From a virus: a DNA stretch of 21,143 nucleotides. Every line of letters begins with the position of its first letter. Within the stretch, counting starts at the first letter, position 1. The position numbers and the translations under genes were made by a program. Location: positions 1 to 21,143 of IMG/VR virus record IMGVR_UViG_3300008259_000542; one strand, given 5' to 3'. Below the pieces are notes generated by a model. That model ran no database searches and was not told where the DNA came from. It worked only from the letters and a program-made list of their open reading frames with translations. This document shows positions 1 to 6,390 of the stretch, piece by piece.

Positions 1-1
1 A

Positions 2-568
2 TTCGTTAATGTTGAAGGATGGCAATTCGCTGGAGCTTCTTTAGGGTTAATGCCGATTATCACAGAAACTACGGACTTAACTCGAAGAGGCACAGAACCT
101 GGTCAAGTAGAAATTAAGTACATGGCTAAGTGCGAAGTACGAAACATTAATACTGGTCAGTTAGTAGCTACTGGAGTAGCAATATGTAGCAACTTTGAGC
201 ATAGCAAAAAGAGATTTGATGAGTATGCAATCTTATCTATGGCACAGACAAGAGCAATCGGTAAGGCGTATCGTAACTTACTTGCATGGTTAATGAAAGC
301 TGCAGGATTTGAAGCTACACCAGCAGAAGAGATGGACTTTGCACCATCAGAATCACCTAAAAAACCTTCTCAAACAGTTCAAGAAGTTGTAGCAGAAATA
401 GTAGAAGAAGAAGAAATAGATATTGATGCTATTAAGATGGAGATTGCTAATTGTACTAAAGTAAAACAACTAACAGATTTGTACTTTGGATATAAGCAAT
501 TATTTGATAGTAACGAAACTTTAAAGAAGTTATTGTCTATGAAAAAAGAAAACCTAACCAAAAAATAA
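2..568 (+). CDS. Phage recombination-associated protein, 5' end outside window
   Basis: The reading frame is open to the left edge of the window (from base 2), and the residues before the internal ATG at 50 (VNVEGWQFAGASLGL) look like conserved protein, so the ATG at 50 is not the true start and the gene is 5' truncated. The segment SMAQTRAIGKAYRNLLAWLM followed by KAAGFEATPAEEM is a conserved pattern I know from phage proteins that sit in recombination and replication modules and are sometimes described as Erf or ssDNA-annealing-like; I cannot prove the biochemical role. The C-terminal part (about residues 105-172 from the ATG at 50) is acidic, then lysine-rich, and looks like a variable tail. 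It lies 4 bases upstream of the next gene and begins the visible early operon. Inference: single-strand annealing or another recombination accessory function. Confidence 0.6.
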   Translation, partial: FVNVEGWQFAGASLGLMPIITETTDLTRRGTEPGQVEIKYMAKCEVRNINTGQLVATGVAICSNFEHSKKRFDEYAILSMAQTRAIGKAYRNLLAWLMKAAGFEATPAEEMDFAPSESPKKPSQTVQEVVAEIVEEEEIDIDAIKMEIANCTKVKQLTDLYFGYKQLFDSNETLKKLLSMKKENLTKK

Positions 569-572
569 AACT

Positions 573-1037
573 ATGAGTTTAGAATTATTACCAAAAGTAG
601 AACTTAGTTCTATCGAACCATCAAAGTTTAGCATTGAGTTGCTAAAACAAACTATCGTACAACATTTTAGAGAGACTGGAGACAACCCACTTGAGATGCT
701 TGTTAAGGCAGAGGCTATCATTCAGCTTTTAGATGGCATTAGAGCCGATTTAAAGGAAGATGTGGTAGATATACTTTCATCGCATCCACAAGGCAAAGCA
801 GAGGTCTTAGGAGCAGAAGTAAGTAAGTTTGAATCTGGAGTAAAGTATGCTTATGATGGCGACTATACTTGGCTTAAAATGAACCAAGAATTAGAAGCTA
901 TTAAATTTAAGCAGAAAGAAAGAGAATCATTACTAAAGACAATCAAAGACCCATTGGTTGACCCAGAGACTGGTGAAATGATTTATCCAGCTCCTAAGTA
1001 TAGCACAACCACATTTAAAATCTCATTAAAGAAATAA
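573..1037 (+). CDS. Conserved phage protein of the recombination module
   Basis: A 154-residue protein starting 4 bases after the preceding gene, so the two are very probably co-transcribed. The N-terminal half is helical with acidic patches. The middle has a GVKYAYDGDYTW stretch, followed by a charged helix (ELEAIKFKQKERESLLKTI) and the C-terminal pattern DPETGEMIYPAPKYSTTTFK. This architecture is familiar from Bacteroidota phage proteins that follow the recombination gene, but no catalytic motif is visible and the function is unknown. Its position suggests a partner of the upstream protein in recombination or DNA protection. The start at 573 is supported by the short spacing and the absence of a better ATG. 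Confidence 0.6.
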   Translation: MSLELLPKVELSSIEPSKFSIELLKQTIVQHFRETGDNPLEMLVKAEAIIQLLDGIRADLKEDVVDILSSHPQGKAEVLGAEVSKFESGVKYAYDGDYTWLKMNQELEAIKFKQKERESLLKTIKDPLVDPETGEMIYPAPKYSTTTFKISLKK

Positions 1038-1038
1038 C

Positions 1039-1197
1039 ATGAACCAACCAACAATGAACAATGAGCAGTTTGCTCTATGGGTAGCTTTAAGTTCTGGTAT
1101 TGATAGTAAACTGTTTGAAAGAGCAGATGAAATATTAAAGTGGCTTGATAAGAGCACAAAAAAACCTGCAATACCTATAACGCCTAAAGGCAAATAG
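1039..1197 (+). CDS. Small hypothetical protein (52 aa)
   Basis: A 52-residue reading frame beginning MNQPTMNNEQFALWVALSSG and ending in PAIPITPKGK before TAG at 1195-1197. It starts 1 base after the previous stop, which is typical operon spacing in this phage. The middle (about residues 9-38) should form an amphipathic helix, and the C-terminus is proline- and lysine-rich. No domain is recognised. A second ATG lies six codons in (1054) and could be the true start. It is the last gene before the hairpin at 1207-1278. Confidence 0.5.
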   Translation: MNQPTMNNEQFALWVALSSGIDSKLFERADEILKWLDKSTKKPAIPITPKGK

Positions 1198-1206
1198 TAA
1201 ACTTAC

Positions 1207-1278
1207 ACCACCTCAAGATTATTTTAATATTAAAAAATAACAAACGTAGTAATTTGGGTTCCTTGGGGTGGTTTTTTT
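1207..1278 (+). terminator. Hairpin with long loop and T-tract, possible terminator
   Basis: ACCACCTCAAG (1207-1217) can pair over 11 positions, with one G-U pair, with CTTGGGGTGGT (1262-1272). The right arm runs directly into a run of seven T. The 44-base AT-rich loop is unusually long for an intrinsic terminator, so this may be partial attenuation or a structured leader for the genes downstream. It sits in the 87-base gap between two small genes of the same direction. Confidence 0.5.
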
Positions 1279-1284
1279 AAACTT

Positions 1285-1356
1285 ATGACAATCATTTTAA
1301 CAATAGCAATATGGGAATTAGGCAAAGCCTTATTCTATAAACTAATTAGCAAATGA
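1285..1356 (+). CDS. Possible 23-aa peptide
   Basis: ATG at 1285 opens a 23-codon frame (MTIILTIAIWELGKALFYKL and three more residues) ending at a TGA that overlaps the ATG of the next small frame (ATGA at 1353-1356). The first half is hydrophobic and could insert in the membrane or act as a leader. The ATGA coupling is the main argument that it is translated; its shortness makes it uncertain. Confidence 0.25.
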   Translation: MTIILTIAIWELGKALFYKLISK

Positions 1357-1514
1357 AAAATAGTCTAATATTTATTTACGAATTGATTTATTTTATACTA
1401 ATTTCAGTTCCTTTATCACTTACAATATTATTTACAGCACACTTTATTTACGAACTAAAACGCATCATTAATGGGATTAGATTTAGAACCAAGAGGATTC
1501 GAGAACTCAATTAA
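1353..1514 (+). CDS. Small membrane protein (53 aa)
   Basis: A 53-residue frame overlapping the preceding peptide by ATGA. Residues about 5-33 form a long hydrophobic stretch (IFIYELIYFILISVPLSLTI and onward), followed by a strongly basic tail containing KRIINGIRFRTKRIREL. That layout fits a single-pass membrane protein with a positive cytoplasmic tail. It overlaps the extended reading of the next frame (1471), but clears it if that gene starts at 1522. No family is recognised. Confidence 0.4.
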   Translation: MKNSLIFIYELIYFILISVPLSLTILFTAHFIYELKRIINGIRFRTKRIRELN

Positions 1515-1521
1515 GGTTAGA

Positions 1522-1686
1522 ATGATTTACCTTGATAACAAAGAAGAAGAGCAGTTTATATCCATCGCAGCAGCTAACAGAAAGACCAACATTAACGCAC
1601 AAGCAATACGAGAAGCACTTAATCCACTACAAAAGAAAAGATTTACCTATCAAAATCGATTAGTAGTGTTTCGTATAAAAAAATAA
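1522..1686 (+). CDS. Small protein, possibly NUMOD1-like DNA-binding
   Basis: The frame is open from an ATG at 1471, but a start at 1522 (MIYLDNKEEEQF) lies 7 bases after the upstream stop and avoids a 44-base overlap, so I prefer it; this gives 54 residues. The segment FISIAAANRKTNINAQAIRE, followed by ALNPLQKKRF and a final VVFRI strand, resembles the NUMOD1 pattern (F-x-S-I, A-A, small helix-turn-helix, AL, aromatic strand) found in modular endonucleases and small phage DNA-binding proteins. That likeness is judged by eye and is weak. It is followed 4 bases later by the next gene. Confidence 0.5.
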   Translation: MIYLDNKEEEQFISIAAANRKTNINAQAIREALNPLQKKRFTYQNRLVVFRIKK

Positions 1687-1690
1687 CCTT

Positions 1691-1909
1691 ATGTCTAAAA
1701 ATTTAAAGCAAACAACTGTTAAATTTAGAAATAAAAATAAATATATAGAATTTATAGTTTATCAAAACTTATATGAGTTTTTTGAACCAGCTTTAATTTG
1801 TTGGTTAGCAAGAACTTATAAATTTACTAAAGAAGATTTATGTGAGTATATAAATAGTAAAAATACTCAACATAGATGTAATACTAAACAAGATTACGGA
1901 AAAATTTAA
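1691..1909 (+). CDS. Hypothetical protein (72 aa)
   Basis: A 72-residue, lysine- and asparagine-rich protein of unknown function. It has an aromatic central part (YIEFIVYQNLYEFFEPALIC) that should be helical, then a second helix beginning KFTKEDLCEYI. Coding is AT-rich, close to that of the HNH gene further right, and different from the replication genes around it, which may mark it as an accessory insert. Spacing is 4 bases to the upstream gene and 7 bases to the replication initiator. Confidence 0.5.
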   Translation: MSKNLKQTTVKFRNKNKYIEFIVYQNLYEFFEPALICWLARTYKFTKEDLCEYINSKNTQHRCNTKQDYGKI

Positions 1910-1916
1910 TAACCTT

Positions 1917-2516
1917 ATGTCACAATTTTACACAACAATAATTCATCCTATAAGAAAACACTTTAGCTTGTCTTGTAACGAATACTGCGTATTAGATACA
2001 ATAATGCGTATGCAGAATAACGAATCGCATTGGTGCTATATGTCTAAAGATACCATGGCTAATGATTTAGACCTATCAAAACAAGCCGTTCTAAACATTA
2101 TAACTAAGTTGGTAGAGAAGGAACTTATAGTCAAAAATCCAGCAACTAAACACTTACGCATTTCGTCAGTATTTTTAGATTATTTAAACGATTACAAAAA
2201 GTTTACCGATGGTAAAGAAACTTTACTTGAACGGTCAAAAAACTTTACCGAAACTGGTAAAAAAACTTTACCTAACAATAATACTAACAATAAGAATACA
2301 TTTATAAGGCCTACGGCTGAACAAATAAATGATTATTCTAAGGAAATTGGATTTACTTTAGATGGCTCACAATTTATAGACCATTACGAAGCAAGAGGAT
2401 GGTTAATAGGTAAAAATCCTATGAAGGATTGGAAGGCAGCAGTAAGAACATGGAAAAGAAATAGCAATCAGTTTACACCTACTACACAACAAACAACTAA
2501 AATCAGCCTTAAATAA
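1917..2516 (+). CDS. Phage replication initiation protein (winged helix, O-like)
   Basis: A 199-residue protein with the two-part layout of phage replisome organisers. The N-terminal winged helix-turn-helix spans about residues 15-90: NEYCVLDTIMRMQ, the recognition-helix region MANDLDLSKQAVLNIITKLV, and a wing ending LRISSVFLDYL. After an Asn/Thr-rich linker (about 117-130) comes a C-terminal module with the familiar pattern FIDHYEARGWLIGK-NPMKDWKAAVRTWKRN, seen in DnaD/O-like initiators that load the helicase. It ends in TAATGG, overlapping the helicase start by one base, so initiator and helicase loading or unwinding are coupled. The exact family is inferred. Confidence 0.7.
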   Translation: MSQFYTTIIHPIRKHFSLSCNEYCVLDTIMRMQNNESHWCYMSKDTMANDLDLSKQAVLNIITKLVEKELIVKNPATKHLRISSVFLDYLNDYKKFTDGKETLLERSKNFTETGKKTLPNNNTNNKNTFIRPTAEQINDYSKEIGFTLDGSQFIDHYEARGWLIGKNPMKDWKAAVRTWKRNSNQFTPTTQQTTKISLK

Positions 2517-2896
2517 TGGAATTAGTAACACTACCACAGAGCAGAGAGTTAGAAAAAAGCATACTTGGAGCAATATTGATGGATAAAAGAACTTTGCCAT
2601 TAGTTGTTGGACACCTAAAAACAGAGGTATTCTATGACTTAGGACACCAAAAAATCTTTGACATAGTAAAAAAGATGTATGATGATGGCGTTTATGTAGA
2701 TATAACTACCCTAAACCAAAAACTTAAAGATGATGAGGCGTATAAAGAGTTAGGAGGTGCATTTTACCTATCAAAGTTAACTGATAATGTAACTGGAGCA
2801 CACAATGTCAATAGCCATATTGAGATGCTTATTGAGGTTTATAAGAAAAGAGAAGCATTTATGCTGTTTATGGTAATATCCATGAAAAGACAATAA
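2516..2896 (+). CDS. dnaB: DnaB-type replicative helicase, N-terminal piece (frameshifted)
   Basis: This 126-residue frame holds the DnaB N-terminal domain: LPQSRELEKSILGAILMD, then DITTLNQKLKDDE and LGGAFYLSKLTDNV, all classic for this family. After IEVYKKREAF it reads into MLFMVISMKRQ and stops, whereas the helicase continues in the -1 frame, which is open from 2845. Joining the frames restores a protein of about 415 residues, normal for a phage DnaB. One missing base between 2845 and about 2893 explains the break; for example, one more T in the TTT at 2858-2860 would give REAFYAVYGN. Could be a real mutation or a sequence error. Confidence 0.75.
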   Translation: MELVTLPQSRELEKSILGAILMDKRTLPLVVGHLKTEVFYDLGHQKIFDIVKKMYDDGVYVDITTLNQKLKDDEAYKELGGAFYLSKLTDNVTGAHNVNSHIEMLIEVYKKREAFMLFMVISMKRQ

Positions 2897-3762
2897 CTGA
2901 TGTCATTTTATCGTTAAACTACTCAAGAGATAAGGCACAAAGTGGTGAGTTATTAGGTTATGATACTGGATTTAGTGAGCTTAATAACACTTTAGCAGGA
3001 TGGTGCCGACCAGACTTTGTAGTCATAGCTGCAAGACCAGGAATGGGTAAGACAGCTTTCATGCTTTCAAGTATTTACCACCTATGTATTTCAAATAAGA
3101 TTCCTACGGCCATTTTTAGCCTCGAAATGAGCTCCGAGCAATTAGTTGAAAGGTTAGAGTCAATAACGAGTGAGATACCGTTAAAACGCCTTAGAATGAA
3201 TAATTTGAATGACGCTGAAAGAAAGATACTACTAAAAACTGATGATAAGATATTACTTTCCCCTCTACATATTGAAGATATGGGCGGTATAAGTATTTCG
3301 CAACTTAGAGCAAAGGCAACCATTATGAAGCAGAAGTATGGCATTAAAGTAATCTTTATCGACTATCTACAGCTTATGAGTGGACAAGGCAAAAACAATC
3401 AAAACCGAGAGCAGGAGGTAAGTTTAATAAGCAGAAGCCTTAAATCCTTAGCAAAAGAGTTACAAGTACCGATTATCGCCCTATCTCAATTATCTCGTAG
3501 AGTAGAGGAACGAGGAGATAAGATGCCACAGCTTTCTGACCTTAGAGAATCTGGTTCTATTGAGCAAGATGCTGATGCAGTTATTATGCTAATGAGACCT
3601 AATTACTATGAGATGACTAACCCAATAGAAATTGGTGGAACAGAATATGCTACTAATGATTTAGTTATCTGTAAGGTTGAGAAGAATAGACATGGCACCA
3701 CAAAAAACTTGCCTCTAAGATTTTTACCAGAAACAATGACATTTATTGACTATAAAAATTAA
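2860..3762 (+). CDS. dnaB: DnaB-type replicative helicase, C-terminal ATPase piece (frameshifted)
   Basis: This frame contains the RecA-like helicase core. Walker A is AARPGMGKTAF (about 3028-3060), the H1a region is IFSLEMSSEQLVERL, Walker B is VIFIDYLQLM (near 3349), followed by VPIIALSQLSR and SDLRESGSIEQDADAVIML. The first in-frame ATG (3043) codes for the Met inside Walker A, so it cannot be the true start; conserved helicase sequence (LLGYDTGFSELNNTLAGW) is readable upstream of it. The frame has no credible start codon of its own after its last upstream stop at 2842-2844. The piece is therefore the continuation of the gene starting at 2516. Role: 5'-3' unwinding at the phage fork. Confidence 0.8.
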   Translation, partial: YAVYGNIHEKTITDVILSLNYSRDKAQSGELLGYDTGFSELNNTLAGWCRPDFVVIAARPGMGKTAFMLSSIYHLCISNKIPTAIFSLEMSSEQLVERLESITSEIPLKRLRMNNLNDAERKILLKTDDKILLSPLHIEDMGGISISQLRAKATIMKQKYGIKVIFIDYLQLMSGQGKNNQNREQEVSLISRSLKSLAKELQVPIIALSQLSRRVEERGDKMPQLSDLRESGSIEQDADAVIMLMRPNYYEMTNPIEIGGTEYATNDLVICKVEKNRHGTTKNLPLRFLPETMTFIDYKN

Positions 3763-3765
3763 AAT

Positions 3766-4035
3766 ATGAAAACACCAATGCAATTTTTAAAGGATGAAAT
3801 TGAAAGTAAAATTATACCATCAAGTAAAGAAAATGGTGAATTAACTGATTATCAATATGGCCATAATATAGCCTATTCAGTTGTTTTAACATTAGCCGAG
3901 TATTTAATTGAAGTAGAAAAAGAGCAGATACAAAGTTCTTTTAAAGCTGGTATGGATTATGCAGAATTTTCAGTTCCACCAAATTTTAATAATGAATGGG
4001 AAGAGTATTACAACCAAACTTATGTCAAAGCATAA
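3766..4035 (+). CDS. Hypothetical protein (89 aa)
   Basis: An 89-residue, acidic, mostly helical protein that begins 3 bases after the helicase stop. The pattern EKEQIQSSFKAGMDYAEF and the ending NNEWEEYYNQTYVKA recall small proteins common in the replication modules of Bacteroidota phages, usually annotated as hypothetical. No catalytic motif is visible. It overlaps the next gene by 14 bases if that one starts at 4022. Confidence 0.55.
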   Translation: MKTPMQFLKDEIESKIIPSSKENGELTDYQYGHNIAYSVVLTLAEYLIEVEKEQIQSSFKAGMDYAEFSVPPNFNNEWEEYYNQTYVKA

Positions 4036-4393
4036 TGGCTATAGAAACAGACGTAAATTCGAGATAGAAGAGGCTCGTAATGCTGATGGTACCTATCAAG
4101 CTATTAAGTTGTTTGCTAAGAACACTAAGATTTTAGTTATACAGATGCCTACAGCTTTAATAGATGGATTTATGTGGTTAGAGTACGAAAGAGACAACCA
4201 ACCTTCTGGCATAGCTGATAAAAATGTAGAGTTCTTTGCTATTAACTTTGATTTAAGGGATAGGATATACTTTATGAGGTCAGATATGCTAAGAAAAAAG
4301 GCTCGTAGATACTTTAGAGTAAACAATACTAAGGTCGAAGGAAACGTCAAATATGTTCAAGTTCCAATAGAGGAGATGATTCGCTATGTATAA
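4022..4393 (+). CDS. Hypothetical phage protein (123 aa)
   Basis: The open frame extends back to an ATG at 3959, but that portion overlaps the previous gene by 77 bases and is low-complexity. The ATG at 4022 (MSKHNGYRNRRKFEIEEARN) gives a 14-base overlap and a more natural N-terminus. The protein is basic and mixed alpha/beta, with KILVIQMPTALIDGFMWLEY in the middle and a basic segment MLRKKARRYFRVNNTK near the C-terminus. No family is recognised. Its position between helicase and nuclease genes suggests a DNA-related role, which is only inference. Confidence 0.55.
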   Translation: MSKHNGYRNRRKFEIEEARNADGTYQAIKLFAKNTKILVIQMPTALIDGFMWLEYERDNQPSGIADKNVEFFAINFDLRDRIYFMRSDMLRKKARRYFRVNNTKVEGNVKYVQVPIEEMIRYV

Positions 4394-4423
4394 TATATAA
4401 TAAATATATTGTAATTTTGGTTT

Positions 4424-4804
4424 ATGGCAACATACAAAACAGCTTCCGAGCTGACCAAAATGATGATTGATTATTTAGGACAAAGAGGAATGGAAGTATG
4501 GAGAAATAATAACCTTGCTGTAAAAGGTAGGGCGTTTATTGGGAGGAAAGGAGTTCCAGATATAATCGGTTATGATAAGAAACATGGTCAGTTTGTAGCT
4601 TGTGAGATTAAGAAGTTAGGCGATAGGATTAGTCCAGAGCAGTTTACTTTTTTAACTCAGTTAGGATTAGCAGGAGGAGCAAGTATGTTATGTAGCCAGA
4701 CATCAGATGAAACAATAAAATTAGAAATATTTAAAGATGGCGAAACTAAAATCTTCAGCTGGAGGGAATCAGAAAAAGAATTTCGGGAAGCGAAAAATGG
4801 GTAG
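4424..4804 (+). CDS. VRR-NUC-type PD-(D/E)XK nuclease
   Basis: A 126-residue protein with the compact restriction-like nuclease core of the VRR-NUC family. GRKGVPDIIGY holds the PD (Asp46), FVACEIKKLG holds the E-x-K (Glu61, Lys63), and RISPEQFTFLTQLGLAGG is the following helix with the conserved glutamine. Proteins of this size are usually phage Holliday-junction or flap-type nucleases acting in recombination and replication. The length is normal for stand-alone phage members. An AT-rich 30-base gap precedes it, with a TAATTTTG sequence 4 bases before the ATG; that box lacks an upstream TTG partner and lies too close to the start to call a promoter. Confidence 0.75.
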   Translation: MATYKTASELTKMMIDYLGQRGMEVWRNNNLAVKGRAFIGRKGVPDIIGYDKKHGQFVACEIKKLGDRISPEQFTFLTQLGLAGGASMLCSQTSDETIKLEIFKDGETKIFSWRESEKEFREAKNG

Positions 4805-4871
4805 GGCTAAAAAATCTTACAATAAACACCAAGGTAAACCTAAAAAATATAGGGGGCAAGGAAAATTATAA
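4797..4871 (+). CDS. Tiny basic peptide (24 aa)
   Basis: ATG at 4797, inside the last codons of the nuclease gene, opens a 24-residue frame (MGRAKKSYNKHQGKPKKYRG and four more residues) ending at TAA 4869-4871, one base before the HNH gene. Nine of 24 residues are Lys or Arg. The eight-base overlap with the nuclease and the snug fit before the next ATG favour real translation, and a small highly basic peptide could bind nucleic acid. It may equally be a remnant left by the HNH gene insertion. Confidence 0.35.
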   Translation: MGRAKKSYNKHQGKPKKYRGQGKL

Positions 4872-4872
4872 T

Positions 4873-5484
4873 ATGTATCCAAAAGGCAAACCATATCCAA
4901 GAAGCTCTTATGATGAAAATGGATTAAAAATTTGTAGTGATTGTAAAAATCATAAAGAAAAAAATCTATTCCCTTCTAATATTGGTACTTATGATAAAAT
5001 TTCAAATATATGCAAAGATTGTACTAATAAAAGAAGTAGAGAATATTTCTTAAAAAACAAGGAAAAAGAATCAATAAGAAGAAAAAATAAATATTTGAAG
5101 TATAAACAAAAAGAAATAGAAGCATCAAATGTTTATAAGTCTAAAAAATATCATAATAATAATTCATTTAGAATATTAACAAATATTAGAAATAGGCATA
5201 GAATTGCTGTAAAAAGTGCAGGTATAGAAAAAAAGTTTAAAACAACTTTATTACTTGGATGTAATGCAGAATATTTAAAAAAATATATAGAAATACAATT
5301 TAAAGATGATATGAATTGGTCTAATTATGGTATTTTGTGGAATATTGACCATATTTATCCATTATCAAAAGTAGATTGGAATTGCATATATGATACAGCT
5401 AAATATTGCCATTATAGTAATTTGCAGCCATTGTATAAAATTGATAATATTATAAAGGGCAATAAAATAAAATATAAAAATTAA
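4873..5484 (+). CDS. HNH endonuclease, free-standing homing-type
   Basis: A 203-residue HNH protein. The N-terminus has two CxxC pairs (CSDC at 21-24 and CKDC at 47-50) that should bind zinc, followed by a long basic helical region. The catalytic ββα-metal part holds LLGCNAEYLKKYIEIQF, then WNIDHIYPLSKV (Asp159, His160), YSNLQPLYK (Asn183) and the final KGNK. This is the pattern of phage HNH enzymes that nick or cut DNA and spread as homing elements. The coding sequence is visibly richer in A and T than the neighbouring replication genes, consistent with acquisition. It lies in the same direction within the operon with 1- and 3-base gaps, so it may be transcribed passively. Confidence 0.8.
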   Translation: MYPKGKPYPRSSYDENGLKICSDCKNHKEKNLFPSNIGTYDKISNICKDCTNKRSREYFLKNKEKESIRRKNKYLKYKQKEIEASNVYKSKKYHNNNSFRILTNIRNRHRIAVKSAGIEKKFKTTLLLGCNAEYLKKYIEIQFKDDMNWSNYGILWNIDHIYPLSKVDWNCIYDTAKYCHYSNLQPLYKIDNIIKGNKIKYKN

Positions 5485-5487
5485 ATT

Positions 5488-5673
5488 ATGGAAAACTTAG
5501 AATTAGAAAACAAAGAAGAGAAAGTAGTAAAAGCTACAAAGAAAGCTAAAGAGTTTGTATCTAACGAGACAATACAGCTTATTCAAGACATCTTGGATGA
5601 TGGTACTGTAGACTTAAAGTGGAGAGAAGCCTTAAAAGCACAAGTAAAAAAATATAAAAAAGATGCAGAATAA
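5488..5673 (+). CDS. Small charged hypothetical protein (61 aa)
   Basis: A 61-residue, highly charged protein. A Glu/Lys-rich N-terminus is followed by ETIQLIQDILDDGTVDLKWR and a lysine-rich tail. It should be helical and may be a coiled coil. No family is recognised. It overlaps the following gene by 11 bases and follows the HNH gene by 3 bases. Confidence 0.5.
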   Translation: MENLELENKEEKVVKATKKAKEFVSNETIQLIQDILDDGTVDLKWREALKAQVKKYKKDAE

Positions 5674-5872
5674 CTACGAGTACGATTCAGTCGTTGAGAA
5701 TGTTATCAATCGTTTAAAAGACAGAGCAAGGATTGGCTTTGAGAAATACGGAACCGACCTTGACAGAAATGACCTAATAACAGAACAATGGATTGAACAC
5801 GCAATAGAAGAGGCATTAGACTTTAGTCTTTACCTCACTAAGTTAAAAGAGCAATTAAAAAAAAGTTTATAA
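5663..5872 (+). CDS. MazG-like small phage protein
   Basis: A 69-residue protein with the pattern RLKDRARIGFEKYGTDLDRN followed by EQWIEHAIEEALDFSLYLTKL. This is a common small phage protein in which the E-x-x-E and the following Asp-containing helix resemble the core of all-alpha NTP pyrophosphatases (MazG-like). The family is often near replication genes and may tune nucleotide pools, though the short form has not been shown here to be catalytic. It starts inside the end of the preceding gene (11-base overlap), so translation is probably coupled. Confidence 0.6.
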   Translation: MQNNYEYDSVVENVINRLKDRARIGFEKYGTDLDRNDLITEQWIEHAIEEALDFSLYLTKLKEQLKKSL

Positions 5873-5890
5873 CAATAAAAACCAAACAAA

Positions 5891-6142
5891 ATGTCTAAAT
5901 CAAAAGAACTCTACCTTGGGAGATGCTTTACACTTACAACAGCATTCGGTAGTTTAAGAAAAATCTCATTAGGCCCACAAGACCTACAAAAATTAAATGA
6001 CTTTGCAGCCGATAACAAAGGATGGGCTAACATCTTAGTAAAGATGAAGAAATCCTTTAACGCTGGTGAATCAGATTTCTATGTGGAAATTGACCCATGG
6101 AAGCCAGATGGTGAAGTAAAAAACAAAGATTTACCTTTCTAA
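5891..6142 (+). CDS. Small replication-module protein with SSB-like C-terminal tip
   Basis: An 83-residue protein with a probable beta-rich body (ELYLGRCFTLTTAFGSLRKI, then GWANILVKMKKSF and DFYVEIDPWKPDG) and the ending KNKDLPF. The D-[IL]-P-F tip matches the C-terminal peptide by which SSB proteins recruit replication partners; the body is shorter than a canonical OB-fold SSB. Such short proteins with a DLPF-type tail are familiar from Bacteroidota phages but usually have no named function. A possible single-strand-binding or SSB-mimic role is inferred. The start at 5891 follows a leader ACCAAACAAA without a Shine-Dalgarno sequence. Confidence 0.6.
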   Translation: MSKSKELYLGRCFTLTTAFGSLRKISLGPQDLQKLNDFAADNKGWANILVKMKKSFNAGESDFYVEIDPWKPDGEVKNKDLPF

Positions 6143-6151
6143 ATTATTATT

Positions 6152-6334
6152 ATGAAAAATATACTTGAAGCCTTAGTTGGAATGATTGCCCTTATGGGAA
6201 TGTTATATATCCCTTTTGCCTTTTTAGTAGGCGAATGGAACCCAACTTTATGGCATATTACTTTTAGAGGATTATATGTACTTTCTATTGCAGCAATAGT
6301 TACTTACGCCTTAAAGGAGTATAATAAAAAATAA
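6152..6334 (+). CDS. Small two-helix membrane protein (60 aa)
   Basis: A 60-residue protein with two hydrophobic segments, about residues 5-25 (EALVGMIALMGMLYIPFAFL) and 38-53 (FRGLYVLSIAAIVTYAL), separated by a short polar turn with WNPTLW, and a lysine-rich C-terminus. The layout fits a small inner-membrane protein. No family is recognised; superinfection exclusion is one possibility but nothing in the sequence proves it. It is the last gene of the rightward operon, about 20 bases before the terminator. Confidence 0.5.
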   Translation: MKNILEALVGMIALMGMLYIPFAFLVGEWNPTLWHITFRGLYVLSIAAIVTYALKEYNKK

Positions 6335-6362
6335 AGTGTTGTGTTTTGTAGATAATAGGTGG

Positions 6363-6390
6363 CCCTCCATTTTTTAATGGGGGGTTTTTT
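6363..6390 (+). terminator. Intrinsic terminator of the rightward early operon
   Basis: CCCTCCATT (6363-6371) pairs with AATGGGGGG (6376-6384) over nine positions with one G-U pair, closing a TTTT loop, and is followed by six T. It lies shortly after the last plus-strand gene and marks the end of the early transcript. Confidence 0.85.

Noticed and set aside
2846-2872. Possible programmed -1 frameshift in the helicase gene at GAAAAGA or near GTTTATG
   Set aside because: Neither gives good re-pairing of both tRNAs in the -1 frame and no clear downstream structure was seen; a missing base is the simpler explanation.
3075-3344. Open minus-strand frames inside the helicase gene and similar frames opposite the early genes (379-561, 983-1171, 2403-2600, 4096-4350)
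   Set aside because: They lie opposite convincingly coding genes, have no recognisable motif and are expected by chance.
4412-4419. TAATTTTG, a match to the -7 box, 4 bases before the nuclease start
   Set aside because: No TTG partner at 17-23 bases upstream, and a transcript would start at or after the ATG; in such AT-rich DNA the match may be chance.
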